Positions 1 to 8,076 of a stretch of 17,574 bases of DNA are shown piece after piece (positions within the stretch are counted from its first letter, which is position 1; the number at the start of each line of letters is the position of its first letter). The translations under genes were made by a program, and so were the position numbers. The notes under the pieces were generated by a model. It was not told where the DNA came from and searched no databases. It saw only the letters and a list, made by a program, of their open reading frames with translations. Source of the stretch: DAIOGN01 sp036745245. Lineage in GTDB: Bacteria > Zixibacteria > MSB-5A5 > JAUVRN01. The stretch lies in assembly GCA_036745245.1 (NCBI GenBank), contig DAIOGN010000072.1:1-17574 (forward strand), written 5' to 3'.

Positions 1-278
1 GTCTTGTGCAGCACCGGTTGATCGAGGCGCGTGCCCACGTCGTCGCGGTAAAGCGTGATGTCGAGGTAGCCCACGGGCACGTCCACCTGCTCCAGGGTCC
101 GGATTTCCGAGGCGATGCGTTCGGCCAGCACGTCACCGCGCCGGCGGATGCCCAGGAGGACCACATCTTCGGCGCCGCGATTGCGCTCGACAATTTCCGT
201 GGCCAGCCGGCGCACAGCACGCGCGATCTCGTCTTTGCCGTAGAGCACGGATGAATTCACCACCGCTTTCGACTTCAT
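1..278 (-). CDS. pyrR: PyrR bifunctional regulator / uracil phosphoribosyltransferase (5' part only)
   Basis: This gene runs off the left edge; only the first 92 codons are present. The N-terminus starts MKSKAVVNSS and continues through a VLLGIRRRGDVLAERIA segment and a VPVGYLDITLYRDDVG segment. These match the core of the PyrR family, where RG and the LDITLYRDD strand are highly conserved. PyrR binds pyrimidine-operon leader RNA in response to UMP/UTP, and many members also make UMP from uracil and PRPP. The PRPP-binding loop would lie beyond the edge, so catalytic competence cannot be judged. The ATG at 278 is preceded by AGGGGG four bases upstream. A terminator hairpin and a promoter lie in the leader, which fits self-attenuation. 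The tRNA-Ala gene upstream is divergent. Confidence 0.92.
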   Translation of the reverse strand, partial: MKSKAVVNSSVLYGKDEIARAVRRLATEIVERNRGAEDVVLLGIRRRGDVLAERIASEIRTLEQVDVPVGYLDITLYRDDVGTRLDQPVLHK

Positions 279-297
279 GGGGCCCCCTGCCCGATAG

Positions 298-327
298 AAA
301 AAAGCCCTCCCCGATGCGGGAAAGGGC
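298..327 (-). terminator. Terminator hairpin in the pyrR leader (candidate attenuator)
   Basis: Read on the minus strand, bases 327-304 form a GC-rich hairpin (outer stem GCCCT/AGGGC, further pairing with two wobbles) followed immediately by six T (303-298). This is a classic intrinsic terminator, and it lies between the candidate pyrR promoter (378-405) and the pyrR start (278). No other minus-strand gene ends here, so attenuation of pyrR is the simplest reading. I did not find a clear copy of the conserved PyrR-binding loop upstream, so the regulator is not proven to be PyrR itself. Confidence 0.65.
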
Positions 328-377
328 GCGCACAGACACCGGCTCGGCAGCGAGGAGGATTCATTGTGACTGCGGCC

Positions 378-405
378 AAAATAAAGCCGCAGCCGAAAAG
401 GTCAA
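378..405 (-). promoter_or_regulatory. Candidate sigma70-type promoter for pyrR
   Basis: On the minus strand, TTGACC (405-400) and TATTTT (383-378) are separated by 16 bp. Transcription would begin near 371, giving a leader of about 93 nt that contains the terminator hairpin at 298-327. The call rests on sequence match only. Confidence 0.5.
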
Positions 406-434
406 GGGGCACGACCGGGGCGGCCGAATCCTTC

Positions 435-463
435 TGGAACGGCGGCCGGGGCTTCCCTATATT
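435..463 (+). promoter_or_regulatory. Candidate promoter of the tRNA-Ala gene
   Basis: A TATATT -10 box at 458-463 lies 13 bp before the tRNA 5' end, the expected distance for a stable-RNA promoter with a short 5' leader. The -35 at the usual distance (TGGAAC, 435-440, 17-bp spacer) is weak. Confidence 0.45.
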
Positions 464-476
464 CCGCCCTCCCTGT

Positions 477-552
477 GGGGACGTAGCTCAGCTGGGAGAG
501 CGCGGGCTTTGCAAGCCTGAGGTCGCCGGTTCGATCCCGGTCGTCTCCACCA
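477..552 (+). tRNA. tRNA-Ala, anticodon TGC
   Basis: This is a 76-nt cloverleaf with the CCA end encoded. The acceptor stem pairs GGGGACG (477-483) with CGTCTCC (542-548), with one G-T pair. The D arm carries AGCTCAGCTGGGAGAGC. The anticodon loop TTTGCAA gives anticodon TGC (alanine, GCN codons). The T arm carries the GGTTCGATCC core. The discriminator base is A, followed by CCA (550-552). There is no intrinsic terminator before ftsK, so read-through into ftsK is possible. Confidence 0.97.
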
Positions 553-561
553 AACTCCCCA

Positions 562-591
562 TTGACGAGACCCCCACCGGTCTGCCATACT
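562..591 (+). promoter_or_regulatory. Candidate promoter for ftsK
   Basis: TTGACG (562-567) and CATACT (586-591) are separated by 18 bp and lie in the short gap between tRNA-Ala and ftsK. The -35 matches the sigma70 consensus at 5/6 and the -10 at 4/6. Confidence 0.4.
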
Positions 592-631
592 CCACGCTGA
601 AACATCTCGCGTCCCGGGGGGGAGCGCCGCT

Positions 632-2977
632 TTGAAAAGTCTGTTTCCGTTTCTTTCGATCGAACGCAAGCGCGAAGTGGTGGGCATTCTCCTGTGCACA
701 CTGGGGCTGCTCATTCTGGTGTCCATCGTCACGCATCGCGAGACCGATGACCTCTGGTTCACGGACGACGTGCCCGAGTCCCTGGCCCCCGAAGCCATTC
801 TCCAGAACCAGGGCGGCGTGGTGGGGGCCGCGGTGTCGTACCTGCTCCTGAGTCTCGCGGGGTTCGCCGCGCTGGTGGTGCCCGTGTGGCTGTCGGGCAA
901 AGGCTGGTCGCTCGTGTCCCATAAGGTGCTGCAGAACTACCTGCGCACCACCTGGCTCGTGTTCTTCGCCGCCTGCGCCCTGGGTGTGGTGCTGGGCATT
1001 CCGCGCGCCAGTCGCGGAGAACCTCTCTACGATCCCGGCGCCACACTGGGTGGCCTGGTGTCGCACTGGACGGCGCTCGGCGTTGTGGCTCTCTTCGGCA
1101 AGATCGGCGGCCTCATCGTGATGCTGGGGTTGTTCGTGGTGCTCCTCGCCATGCTCGTGTCGTGGCGTCCGGCCCACTACGACTGGTTCTCGCCACGCGT
1201 GTGGAAGCCGACGTTGGATCGACTGCGTGAACTTCTGCGCAGCCCGCAACAGGAAACCTCTCAGGCAGGCGCTCGCAGCGCGTCCGCGGGACTGTTCGCG
1301 ACCCTCACCGAAAAACTGAAAAGCCTGCTCGGAAGTCCCCCTCCCGACGCCGTGCCCGGATCGGCCCGCCGCGTGCGCCTCGTGAAGTCCGCGCCTGGAA
1401 CGCCTGTGCTCGAACCCGAGGCCTCACTCGAACTCGCGCTGCCGGGTGCAGCCACCGAGGGACCGCTTCCACCTTCCATCGTGCCTCCCGCCACGAGGCT
1501 CCGGACGCCGCCACCGCCGCCGCCCGTGCCCTTGCAGGTGCAATCGGGCGAGTACACGTTCCCGCCCTTGGGTTTGCTCACGCCTCCTCCAGGCTCACCG
1601 TCCACCGTGACGCGCGCGGAACTCGACGCCACCACACTGGCGTTGAAGCAGACGCTCGAGACCTTCGGAGTGACCGTGGACGGCGCGATTGCGCAGTTCC
1701 CCGGCCCCGTCATCACTCGGTTCGAATTCAAGCCCTCGGCGGGGATCAAGGTGAACCAGGTGCTCGCGCTCGCCGACGATCTGGCGCTGGCCCTCTCCGC
1801 CAAACGCATACGCATCATCGCCCCCATTCCCGGCAAACCCGCGGTGGGTGTGGAGATTCCCAACCGCGAACCGCAGGTGGTGTATCTCTCCGAAGTGCTC
1901 ACGTCCCACGAATTCGCGCGCACCGACTGGCGGCTGCCGCTCGCCCTGGGCCGGAACACCTCGGGGCAGCCGTTCGTCACCGACCTGGCGCGCATGCCTC
2001 ACCTGCTCATCGCAGGCGCCACGGGCTCCGGAAAATCGGTGTGCATCAACACCATCATCACCAGTCTCCTGTACCGGCTCTCGCCTCAGCACGTGCGCTT
2101 CCTGTTCATCGATCCCAAGATGCTCGAGCTGCCGGTGTACGACGGCATCCCCCACCTCGAACGCCCCGTGGTGACCAAGGCCAAGCAGGCCGAGAAGATG
2201 CTCGTGGGCGCCGCCGGCGAGATGGAAGACCGCTACGCGCGGCTGGCGCAGGCGGGCGTGCGCAACATCGAAGACTTCAATGCGCGGCACAAAGACGAGC
2301 CCCTGCCCTACATCGTGATGGTGGTGGACGAACTGGCCGACCTCATGATGTCGGCCGAGTCCAACCGCATCGAGACCACGATTGCGCGGCTGGCGCAGAT
2401 GGCGCGCGCGGTAGGCATCCATCTCATCCTCGCCACGCAGCGTCCCTCGGTGGACGTGATCACCGGCGTGATCAAGGCGAACTTCTCTTCTCGCATCGCG
2501 TTCCAGGTGGCGTCCAAGATCGACAGCCGCACGATCATCGACTGCAACGGCGCCGAGAAGCTCCTGGGCAAGGGCGACATGCTCTTCATGCACACGGGCG
2601 AGCCCGAGCCGATCCGCCTGCACGGCGCCTTCGTGTCGAGCGCCGAGACCGACGCCATCGTGCGGCACCTGCGGGAGCAGAACGCGGAACCGCAGCCCAT
2701 CGAGCATTTCTCCGGCGGCGAAGAAGACGAGGAATCGGTGGAGGGCACGGCCCTGGCCGGCTACTCCGACGACCCCTTGTTCCGCGAGGCGGCCCAGGAG
2801 GTGATCAAGGCGAAGATGGGATCGGTGTCGCTTCTGCAAAGACGCCTTGGCATCGGCTATCAGCGCGCCGGCCGGCTGGTGGATCAGCTCGAACGCGCGG
2901 GCGTGGTGGGTCCTCACGACGGCTCGCGGGCGCGCGAAGTCCTGGTGGACCTGGCCTACCTGGAAAGCGTGAAATGA
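632..2977 (+). CDS. ftsK: FtsK/SpoIIIE-type DNA translocase
   Basis: This 781-residue protein is a septal double-stranded DNA pump that moves chromosome arms during division and supports dimer resolution. The N-terminus has about four membrane segments (near residues 14-36, 62-88, 103-125 and 146-181). A proline-rich linker follows (about 200-320, including a PPPPPPVP run), then the alpha/beta motor. Walker A GATGSGKS is at 462-469 with the lysine at 468. Walker B ends VMVVDELADL with D566/E567. The tail (about 710-775) contains the winged-helix gamma domain (LLQRRLGIGYQRAGRLVDQL), which in this family reads chromosome-orienting DNA motifs. The start is TTG at 632, chosen because a GGGGGGAG Shine-Dalgarno lies 8 bases before it and a basic, membrane-bound N-terminus follows. 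The stop overlaps the lolA start by ATGA. The linker is short compared with E. coli FtsK, closer to SpoIIIE size. Confidence 0.97.
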   Translation: MKSLFPFLSIERKREVVGILLCTLGLLILVSIVTHRETDDLWFTDDVPESLAPEAILQNQGGVVGAAVSYLLLSLAGFAALVVPVWLSGKGWSLVSHKVLQNYLRTTWLVFFAACALGVVLGIPRASRGEPLYDPGATLGGLVSHWTALGVVALFGKIGGLIVMLGLFVVLLAMLVSWRPAHYDWFSPRVWKPTLDRLRELLRSPQQETSQAGARSASAGLFATLTEKLKSLLGSPPPDAVPGSARRVRLVKSAPGTPVLEPEASLELALPGAATEGPLPPSIVPPATRLRTPPPPPPVPLQVQSGEYTFPPLGLLTPPPGSPSTVTRAELDATTLALKQTLETFGVTVDGAIAQFPGPVITRFEFKPSAGIKVNQVLALADDLALALSAKRIRIIAPIPGKPAVGVEIPNREPQVVYLSEVLTSHEFARTDWRLPLALGRNTSGQPFVTDLARMPHLLIAGATGSGKSVCINTIITSLLYRLSPQHVRFLFIDPKMLELPVYDGIPHLERPVVTKAKQAEKMLVGAAGEMEDRYARLAQAGVRNIEDFNARHKDEPLPYIVMVVDELADLMMSAESNRIETTIARLAQMARAVGIHLILATQRPSVDVITGVIKANFSSRIAFQVASKIDSRTIIDCNGAEKLLGKGDMLFMHTGEPEPIRLHGAFVSSAETDAIVRHLREQNAEPQPIEHFSGGEEDEESVEGTALAGYSDDPLFREAAQEVIKAKMGSVSLLQRRLGIGYQRAGRLVDQLERAGVVGPHDGSRAREVLVDLAYLESVK

Positions 2978-3645
2978 TCCAGAAGCGCTTCCGGGTGTAT
3001 GCCAGGGGGATGAAACAGTTCTTCGCCTTCGCCCTCTGTTGCGCCTGGATCGCCCCCCCAACGGCTGTGGCCGGGCCCTCCGCCTCCGAACTGTGCGCCC
3101 GGATTGATTCGCTCTATCACAAGTCTCCCCACTGGCAGGTGGCCTTCGAACAAAAGGTGCACTACCCGGTGTTCGACGAAGTGGAATCAGAATCGGGTCG
3201 GCTGGGGGTAGGTCCCAAGGGGACGTTTCGCCTCACCACCGACCGGTACGTGATCGTGTCGGACGGCGATACGCTCTGGACCCACAACCTGCGGGCCAAT
3301 CAGGTCACGGTCGATCTGGTGGCGAAGGCCGGCGAGACGGTGCGGCCCGCCGACTTCCTGTTTCGCTTCAAGCAGGAGTACCGCCGCGAATTGTGTGAGG
3401 ATGCCGGACCCGGAACCTGCGTGCACCTGGTGGCGGCCGACGAAACGGCGTTTATCCGCGAGATGTGGCTGTGGACCGACCCCGCCACGGCCATGGTGAA
3501 ACGCGCCGTCTACAAGGACATCAATCTCAACGAGACGACGTTCGAATTCAAGACGGTGGACTTCAAGTACAAGCCGGGGACATCCGACTTCCGCTACGAG
3601 GCGCCCCCGGGTGTGGAAGTGGTGCGCCTCCCCTCCGTGGACTGA
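2974..3645 (+). CDS. lolA: LolA-like periplasmic lipoprotein carrier
   Basis: This 223-residue protein resembles the LolA/outer-membrane lipoprotein carrier family, which shuttles lipoproteins from the inner membrane across the periplasm. A basic n-region and hydrophobic stretch (FFAFALCCAWIAPPTAVA) form a signal peptide. The mature part has the family pattern of an FEQ-type first strand, a GTFRL strand, a DGDTLWTHN turn and alternating strands to the end. A cysteine pair in RRELCEDAGPGTCVHL may be bridged. I chose the ATG at 2974 because it overlaps the ftsK stop (ATGA) and follows GGAAAG. An internal ATG at 3010 would give a more typical short signal peptide but sits directly against its AGGGGG. 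The frame stays open upstream inside ftsK, but that stretch is a shadow, not a fusion. Family-level call; the exact cargo is not known. Confidence 0.85.
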   Translation: MIQKRFRVYARGMKQFFAFALCCAWIAPPTAVAGPSASELCARIDSLYHKSPHWQVAFEQKVHYPVFDEVESESGRLGVGPKGTFRLTTDRYVIVSDGDTLWTHNLRANQVTVDLVAKAGETVRPADFLFRFKQEYRRELCEDAGPGTCVHLVAADETAFIREMWLWTDPATAMVKRAVYKDINLNETTFEFKTVDFKYKPGTSDFRYEAPPGVEVVRLPSVD

Positions 3646-3701
3646 ATCTTTGCGCGCTTGCCGCGCGCCCCACCCCGGCTACAACCGATCCGAATTCAGA
3701 T

Positions 3702-5675
3702 CTAGAGAATCGTGCACACGTTGCACGGGGCCGCACCACTCTTGAACGCGTAGTTCACCAGCTTGACGATGTCGCCGCTCGTGAGAGTTCCCGAGCAGTC
3801 GACGTCGCCCGCTTCGGCCTGTGGCAACGGTGCAGGGCCGCTCTTGAAGACGTGGTTGACCATTTTGATCACGTCGGCGGAGGTCACGGCGCCGCTTGTG
3901 TCCACGTCGCCCGTAATGAGCACGGCGCACGTAGGAACAAAACTCGCCGTGGAACCGAATCCGCTTTCGCCGCAGACGTCGGTCACGGCGACGCGCCAGT
4001 AATGCTCCACGCCCAGGGGCAGCCCCTCCACTTCGGCCTGGAAGCCTGCGGTCACGGAATCGGCCTCGGGCGAACCGAACGTCGAATCGTCGTCCACCTG
4101 GTAGTGATACGACAGGGCTCCGGGGAGCGCTTCCCACTCCAGCTGCACCGGGGAGGCCGTGGTGTCGCCGTCGGCCGGCAATACGAGTTCAGGCGGCGCC
4201 GAGCCCGCGCAGGCGGTGTACTCGTAGTTGGCGCCTCCCGACACCGATTGCAGCGACACCACCAGCGCCACGTTGGCGTAGGACGACGCGTCGGCCAGAG
4301 ACGCTTCACCTTGCCCCGAACTGTCGAGATCGTACGCCACGACGTCAAACGTCCCCCCGCCATTCTCGCCCACCAGGTGCGCGGCCCACACCCATCCGTC
4401 GTCGCCGTTGAACGACACCACCAGTGGTTTTCCCGCCGGCAGACCGGAGGTGATGAAACGCACGTAGTTGGTGCCCATCCCTCCCGGCGGTTCGCTTGAC
4501 GTCTGAGTCAGCACCGGGAACGTGGAGTGGGTACGCATCACCGGCATGAGCGGATAAGCCGTTCCCTCTTCGTAGTGCAGGCCGTCGTCGCGCGAGTTGG
4601 TGATCCAGTTCCACACGGAAAACAGCGCGAAGGCCTCGTCGCGCGAACTGCCGAGCCCACCCAGGACACTGTCCATGGCGTTGAGCGCGGATTGGGTGAT
4701 GCAGGCGTCCCAGATGGACTTGATCACGCCGGCCCCGTGCACTTCGGCCAGCTGGCGTGGCCAGACAAAAGCGCCGTACGGGCTCACCACGAAGAGTGGC
4801 GTTTCGGGCTGCCCGAAGAAGTTGGACAGATAGTTGTAGTTGTCGTTCACCGGATCGAAGACCTCGTCCTCCATCCAGGTGGCCGTCATTTCCATCCAGT
4901 TGCCATTCTCGCCTTCGTCGTGAGCAAACTGGCACGAATGCATGAACTCGTGGGCCACCGTCGCCTTGGCCGCTCCCGCCACGTCGCCGTCGGGATCGGA
5001 GTTGGGTGGAAAACCCACGAACGTGGAATGCACCACCACATAGCTGGTCCAATCGTTCCACGGCTCCGGCCCGGCCGACTCCGGCGCGGCATACCCGTAA
5101 GCGCCGATGCTCTGGCAGTAGATGTCGTAGGCCGAATTGCCTCCCACGCTTCCGTCGGACGGAGGCGGCAGGTAGCCGTATTGAAGCACCTCCTGTCGCC
5201 ACGAACTGTCGGAGTAATCTGCGAGTCGCTCGACGTAGTCGGGAATCGTGTTGGCATTCACATCGGCCGACGGCACGGCGTGTCCTCCGGCCGTGTTGTA
5301 ATGGATGCGGAAATAGCCGTCGGGCGAGTCGAATGCAAACGATGTGGAGGGTCGCGCCAGATCGGCTGCGAGCTGGGCCTGGCCCGCGGGCGAGAGCCCT
5401 CGCGAGGCGGCCAGCGCCTCTCGCACAATGTGCGTGCCGCAGCGTTCGGGCAGTGCATTGGCCACCCGGAATTCGGGCGGCAGGAGATCGGGCCGCACGA
5501 TGGCGCGCGCTCCCAGAAGGGTCGCCGTTTCGCGTGAGATGTCCCCGCGTTCCAGGGCTGCTGTAATGCGCGAGAGGGGCGAGTTCAACGACTCGGAGGC
5601 TCCGCGGGCGCCCGCTGGAGAATAGAGGCACACGGCTGTGACAAGGACTGTGACGACTGACCTGGATACGTGCAT
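3702..5675 (-). CDS. Secreted MXAN_6640-like zinc metalloprotease with fibronectin III-like and dockerin domains
   Basis: This 657-residue protein starts with a signal peptide (MHVSRSVVTVLVTAVCLYSPAGARG). The N-terminal region has SADVNANTIPDYVERLADY, typical of the MXAN_6640-type putative metalloproteases. The zinc motif HEFMH is at 242-246, and the likely third ligand is E262 in WMEMTATWMEDE, giving a gluzincin-like HExxH...E site. A fibronectin III-like domain spans about 492-580. A two-repeat dockerin module fills 589-657 (GDVDTSGAVTSAD and GDVDCSGTLTSGD) and ends PCNVCTIL. I chose the ATG at 5675 because the signal peptide follows it; GGAG lies 11 bases upstream, a weak site. The open frame extends upstream to 5855 but would place a cysteine/arginine-rich stretch before the signal peptide and cross the promoter. 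Substrate unknown. It converges with lolA. Confidence 0.85.
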   Translation of the reverse strand: MHVSRSVVTVLVTAVCLYSPAGARGASESLNSPLSRITAALERGDISRETATLLGARAIVRPDLLPPEFRVANALPERCGTHIVREALAASRGLSPAGQAQLAADLARPSTSFAFDSPDGYFRIHYNTAGGHAVPSADVNANTIPDYVERLADYSDSSWRQEVLQYGYLPPPSDGSVGGNSAYDIYCQSIGAYGYAAPESAGPEPWNDWTSYVVVHSTFVGFPPNSDPDGDVAGAAKATVAHEFMHSCQFAHDEGENGNWMEMTATWMEDEVFDPVNDNYNYLSNFFGQPETPLFVVSPYGAFVWPRQLAEVHGAGVIKSIWDACITQSALNAMDSVLGGLGSSRDEAFALFSVWNWITNSRDDGLHYEEGTAYPLMPVMRTHSTFPVLTQTSSEPPGGMGTNYVRFITSGLPAGKPLVVSFNGDDGWVWAAHLVGENGGGTFDVVAYDLDSSGQGEASLADASSYANVALVVSLQSVSGGANYEYTACAGSAPPELVLPADGDTTASPVQLEWEALPGALSYHYQVDDDSTFGSPEADSVTAGFQAEVEGLPLGVEHYWRVAVTDVCGESGFGSTASFVPTCAVLITGDVDTSGAVTSADVIKMVNHVFKSGPAPLPQAEAGDVDCSGTLTSGDIVKLVNYAFKSGAAPCNVCTIL

Positions 5676-5743
5676 TTGACTGGGTACTCCGGGCTGGGAC
5701 AACGCGTGCGACGCTTGCCGGGCGGGGTGCCGGACTCGCAGCC

Positions 5744-5771
5744 AAGATACTGCCATCCAGAAACTTGTCAA
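5744..5771 (-). promoter_or_regulatory. Promoter-like site for the metalloprotease gene
   Basis: On the minus strand, TTGACA (5771-5766, perfect -35) and TATCTT (5749-5744) are separated by 16 bp. The predicted start near 5737 gives a leader of about 62 nt. It lies just after the terminator of the upstream gene, so this gene is probably transcribed on its own. Confidence 0.6.
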
Positions 5772-5804
5772 TGCGCAAACCCTGCCGCTCCGGACGTCAG
5801 TGAA

Positions 5805-5842
5805 TGAGCAAAGAAAGAGGGGCGGGAATTGCCGCCCCTCTT
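5805..5842 (-). terminator. Intrinsic terminator of the sialidase-like gene
   Basis: A perfect 11-bp stem (AAGAGGGGCGG 5815-5825 with CCGCCCCTCTT 5832-5842) closes a 6-nt loop. On the minus strand it is followed by a T-rich run (TCTTTG). It begins 33 bases after the stop at 5875. Confidence 0.8.
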
Positions 5843-5874
5843 CAGACCAACACAAGACGACACACCCTGGATGG

Positions 5875-8066
5875 CTACGGGCAGCTCCACCCGAGCCCAG
5901 GGGCCGTGCACACGTTGCATGGCGGAGGGCCGCCCTTAAACACGTGATTCACCAGCGTGATGATGTCTCCCGAGGTGACGGTGCCATTGCAGTTGCAATC
6001 GCCCACCGCAGGACACGGTGAAGGCGCCGCGCCACCCTTGAAGACATAGTTCACCAGCAGGATCACGTCGGCGGACGTGAGCGTGCTGCTTCCGTTCAGG
6101 TCGCCGGTCATGAGGATTGTGATTCCCTGATTGGGATTGGCGACTTCCGGACAGTTGTCGCACACATCCCCCACGGCGTCGCCATCCGAGTCGGCCTGAC
6201 CGGGATTGAAGGTGGTCGGACAGTTGTCGAGGCAATCCACAAACAGATCTCCGTCGGTGTCGCCGTCGGACACGCCGCAACCGCAGAAGCCGGGAGCCAC
6301 CTTCGCCCCATCGAGCGGACAGCCATCGCACGCGTCGCCCACGAGGTCGCCGTCGGAATCAAGCTGACCCGGATTGGGGAAAGCCGGGCAATTGTCGCAG
6401 GCGTCGCCTACGCCGTCGAAGTCGCCGTCGAACTGACCCGGATTGGGCGTAATCGGACAGTTGTCGCAGGCATCGCCCACCAGGTCGCCGTCCGAATCAA
6501 GCTGGCCGGGATTGAACGCGAGCATGCAATTGTCGCAAGCGTCACCCACCAGGTCGCCGTCGGAATCCGCCTGGCCCGGGTTGGGCACCAGCACGCAGTT
6601 ATCCGCGGGATCCACAATGCCGTCGCCGTCGGTGTCGAAGGTGCGGACCACATCGAAGAACACTTCCGATACCGGGCCCATGCGGCCGTCATTCCAGATG
6701 GCGCCATAGGGGTTGAATCCGGTGCCGATGTCTGCCGCGGAGCCGAGATAGTCGCCCACATAAATCCCGGGCGGGTATGGCAGGGACGCCGGAGGAAGTA
6801 CGGGTCCCGCATCCGATACCAGGCCATCGAGCCACGTGGCTCCACCTGTGAGCGAGGTGGACGACCAGGTTTCGATCATCGCGTTTCCCGGATCGTTACG
6901 CCGGTCGTAGTACGTGACGATGATCTCGCCCGTGACCGCATTCACCACCATGTGGGGCGCCCACTGGTCGCGTCCGTTGGCCAGCGGGTCCTGATTGACG
7001 CGTGCCGGCGCAAGCCAGGTGAGACCGCCGTCGGCACTCAGGGAGAAAAAGATGTCGGCATCGCCATTGAGCATGTCCGACCACGCGATGTACACCATGC
7101 CCGGAAAGAGCGGACCGTCGTCCACGGCGATCGACACGCTGCTCGACGCCTTGATCCCAGGAAAGAGCGCCACCGGCAGCGGCACCACGGGCACGGCCAC
7201 AATGGGCGGGCCAAAGGGCGCCCCCAGACCGGGAGCCGGGCTGAAGGAAACCATCACACCCATGACCCCTGGATCGATCCAGGCGATGTAGGTGATGGAG
7301 GGTGGTCCCGCCGGTGTGCCGGCCGGTCCTGCCACCGACACGGAAGGCCTCACCATCTGGTGAGCGCCCGCAAAGATGGGACCTCCGGGAAAGACCGGAA
7401 CCGGCGGCGAAAAGCCGGGATACGGGAAGGGGCCCGGACCCAGATTCACCGATGAAGCGACAATCGTGTACCCGTCACCGGGGTCATCGAAAAAGTTGGC
7501 GTTGCCGTTAACGTCTGGGGCTCCCCCGAAGTACATTGCCCACGCCACGGTCACGTCGCCTTGTCCTCCCGGACCGGGTGGGTTGGCGGGATGATTGTTT
7601 GCAGCGATGTAAGGATAGTCCAGCCAGACGCCGGGACCAGGCGACATGGCCAGCAAAGCCGGCCCGACCGGAGTTGGAAACGGCGCTCCGCCGCCGGCGC
7701 TTGGCAATACTACGATTGCACTGGGAGGCGCTGGAACTGCAAGCGCTGGTGGAGCATGTTCTGTAGCCGCCACGAGGTAGGCCAGTGGTGTAACAATGGC
7801 TCCGGTGGTAATGGTTGAATTCCACTTAAGGGGTAGGCCCGCGACAATCGGCAGGGGAGGCGGCGCTTGCAGCTCGAGGCACTGGTCCATCGCGGCGACC
7901 GACCCGAGCGCCATCACGAGCCGCTCCCACTGGAAGTTGGCCATGATCAGCTTGAACGCGCCGCCCTCCTCCCCGAGCAGGTTCTCCTCGGGCACGAAGA
8001 CGTCGTCGAAGGAGACCTCCGCGGTGTCGGATGCGTGCCAGCCGAGCTTCTCGAGTTTGGAGGTCG
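5875..8066 (-). CDS. Sialidase-like secreted protein, C-terminal part, with thrombospondin type 3 repeats and dockerin
   Basis: This is the downstream part of a gene broken by the gap at 8067-8076. Apart from the first 200 bases or so (see the acyl-CoA dehydrogenase entry), it encodes a beta-propeller-like region of the sialidase/BNR superfamily: an Asp-box in FFSLSADGGLTWLAP, a degenerate one in STSLTGGATW, plus QWAPHMVVNAVTGEIIVTYYDRRNDP and YGAIWNDGR, which are typical of that family. A block of thrombospondin type 3 calcium repeats (DSDGDLVGDACDNC type) follows, then a two-repeat dockerin (GDLNGSSTLTSAD, GDCNCNGTVTSGD) ending PCNVCTAPGLGWSCP. The tail is longer than in its neighbours. I see no proof of sialidase activity; the fold is shared by many non-enzymes. 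The frame does not match the N-terminal part across the gap, as expected for a gap of arbitrary written length. Confidence 0.8.
6127..6640 (-). repeat. Tandem thrombospondin type 3 repeats within the sialidase-like gene
   Basis: About seven units of roughly 75 bp carry the DxDGDxxGDxCDNCP...NPGQ pattern. Some neighbouring units are near-identical at DNA level; for example GCATCGCCCACCAGGTCGCC and GCGTCACCCACCAGGTCGCC differ at two bases. One unit is interrupted by a GFCGCGVSDGD insertion. These repeats bind calcium and form rigid stalks in known secreted proteins. Confidence 0.85.
7866..8066 (-). pseudogene. Acyl-CoA dehydrogenase fragment abutting the gap (probable chimeric contig end)
   Basis: About 67 codons read TSKLEKLGWHASDTAEVSF, then FDDVFVPEENLLGEEGG, then MANFQWERLVMALGSVAAM. 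This matches the middle of acyl-CoA dehydrogenases: the late beta domain and the first helix of the C-terminal domain. It is in frame with the sialidase-like sequence that follows near 7870 but has nothing to do with it. Nearly every third codon position is G or C, whereas the neighbouring host sequence uses A and T at third positions more freely (for example codons AGT, GCA, GTA, GTA, TTG, CCA near 7700-7730). No flavin-binding N-terminus or remaining C-terminal helices are present. A foreign or distant locus joined at a contig end is the best explanation; a true insertion is less likely. Confidence 0.75.
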
Positions 8067-8076
8067 NNNNNNNNNN
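8067..8076. other. Scaffold gap (10 N)
   Basis: Ten N interrupt the sialidase-like gene. The reading frame before the gap (start 8639) differs from the frame after it, so the true missing length is unknown. Confidence 0.98.

Noticed and set aside
402..1249. Long minus-strand open frames across the tRNA and the start of ftsK
   Set aside because: They are antisense to a clear tRNA and to ftsK membrane segments, have no family resemblance, and arise from GC-rich codon bias.
2041..2973. Upstream extension of the lolA frame, suggesting a large fusion protein
   Set aside because: The extension is an out-of-frame reading of ftsK with arginine- and histidine-rich nonsense; the signal peptide and ATGA overlap mark the true start.
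1595..3061. 488-codon open frame antisense to ftsK
   Set aside because: It mirrors the ftsK motor codons, is rich in H, R and G, and has no recognisable domain.
3652..3668. GCGCGC/GCGCGC hairpin between convergent lolA and metalloprotease genes as a terminator
   Set aside because: The stem is six base pairs with no T-tract on either strand; support is too weak.
4345..5778. 477-codon minus-strand frame overlapping the metalloprotease
   Set aside because: It is a frame shadow: the other frame carries the signal peptide, HEFMH and dockerin.
6127..6640. Regular repeats that could suggest a CRISPR array
   Set aside because: The units are coding and translate to thrombospondin type 3 repeats with no unique spacers; the same applies to the 123-bp units at 12384-13235.
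7866..8066. A genuine acyl-CoA dehydrogenase gene or a natural fusion
   Set aside because: Only a middle fragment is present, it abuts an N-run, and it lies inside an exported protein with different codon use.
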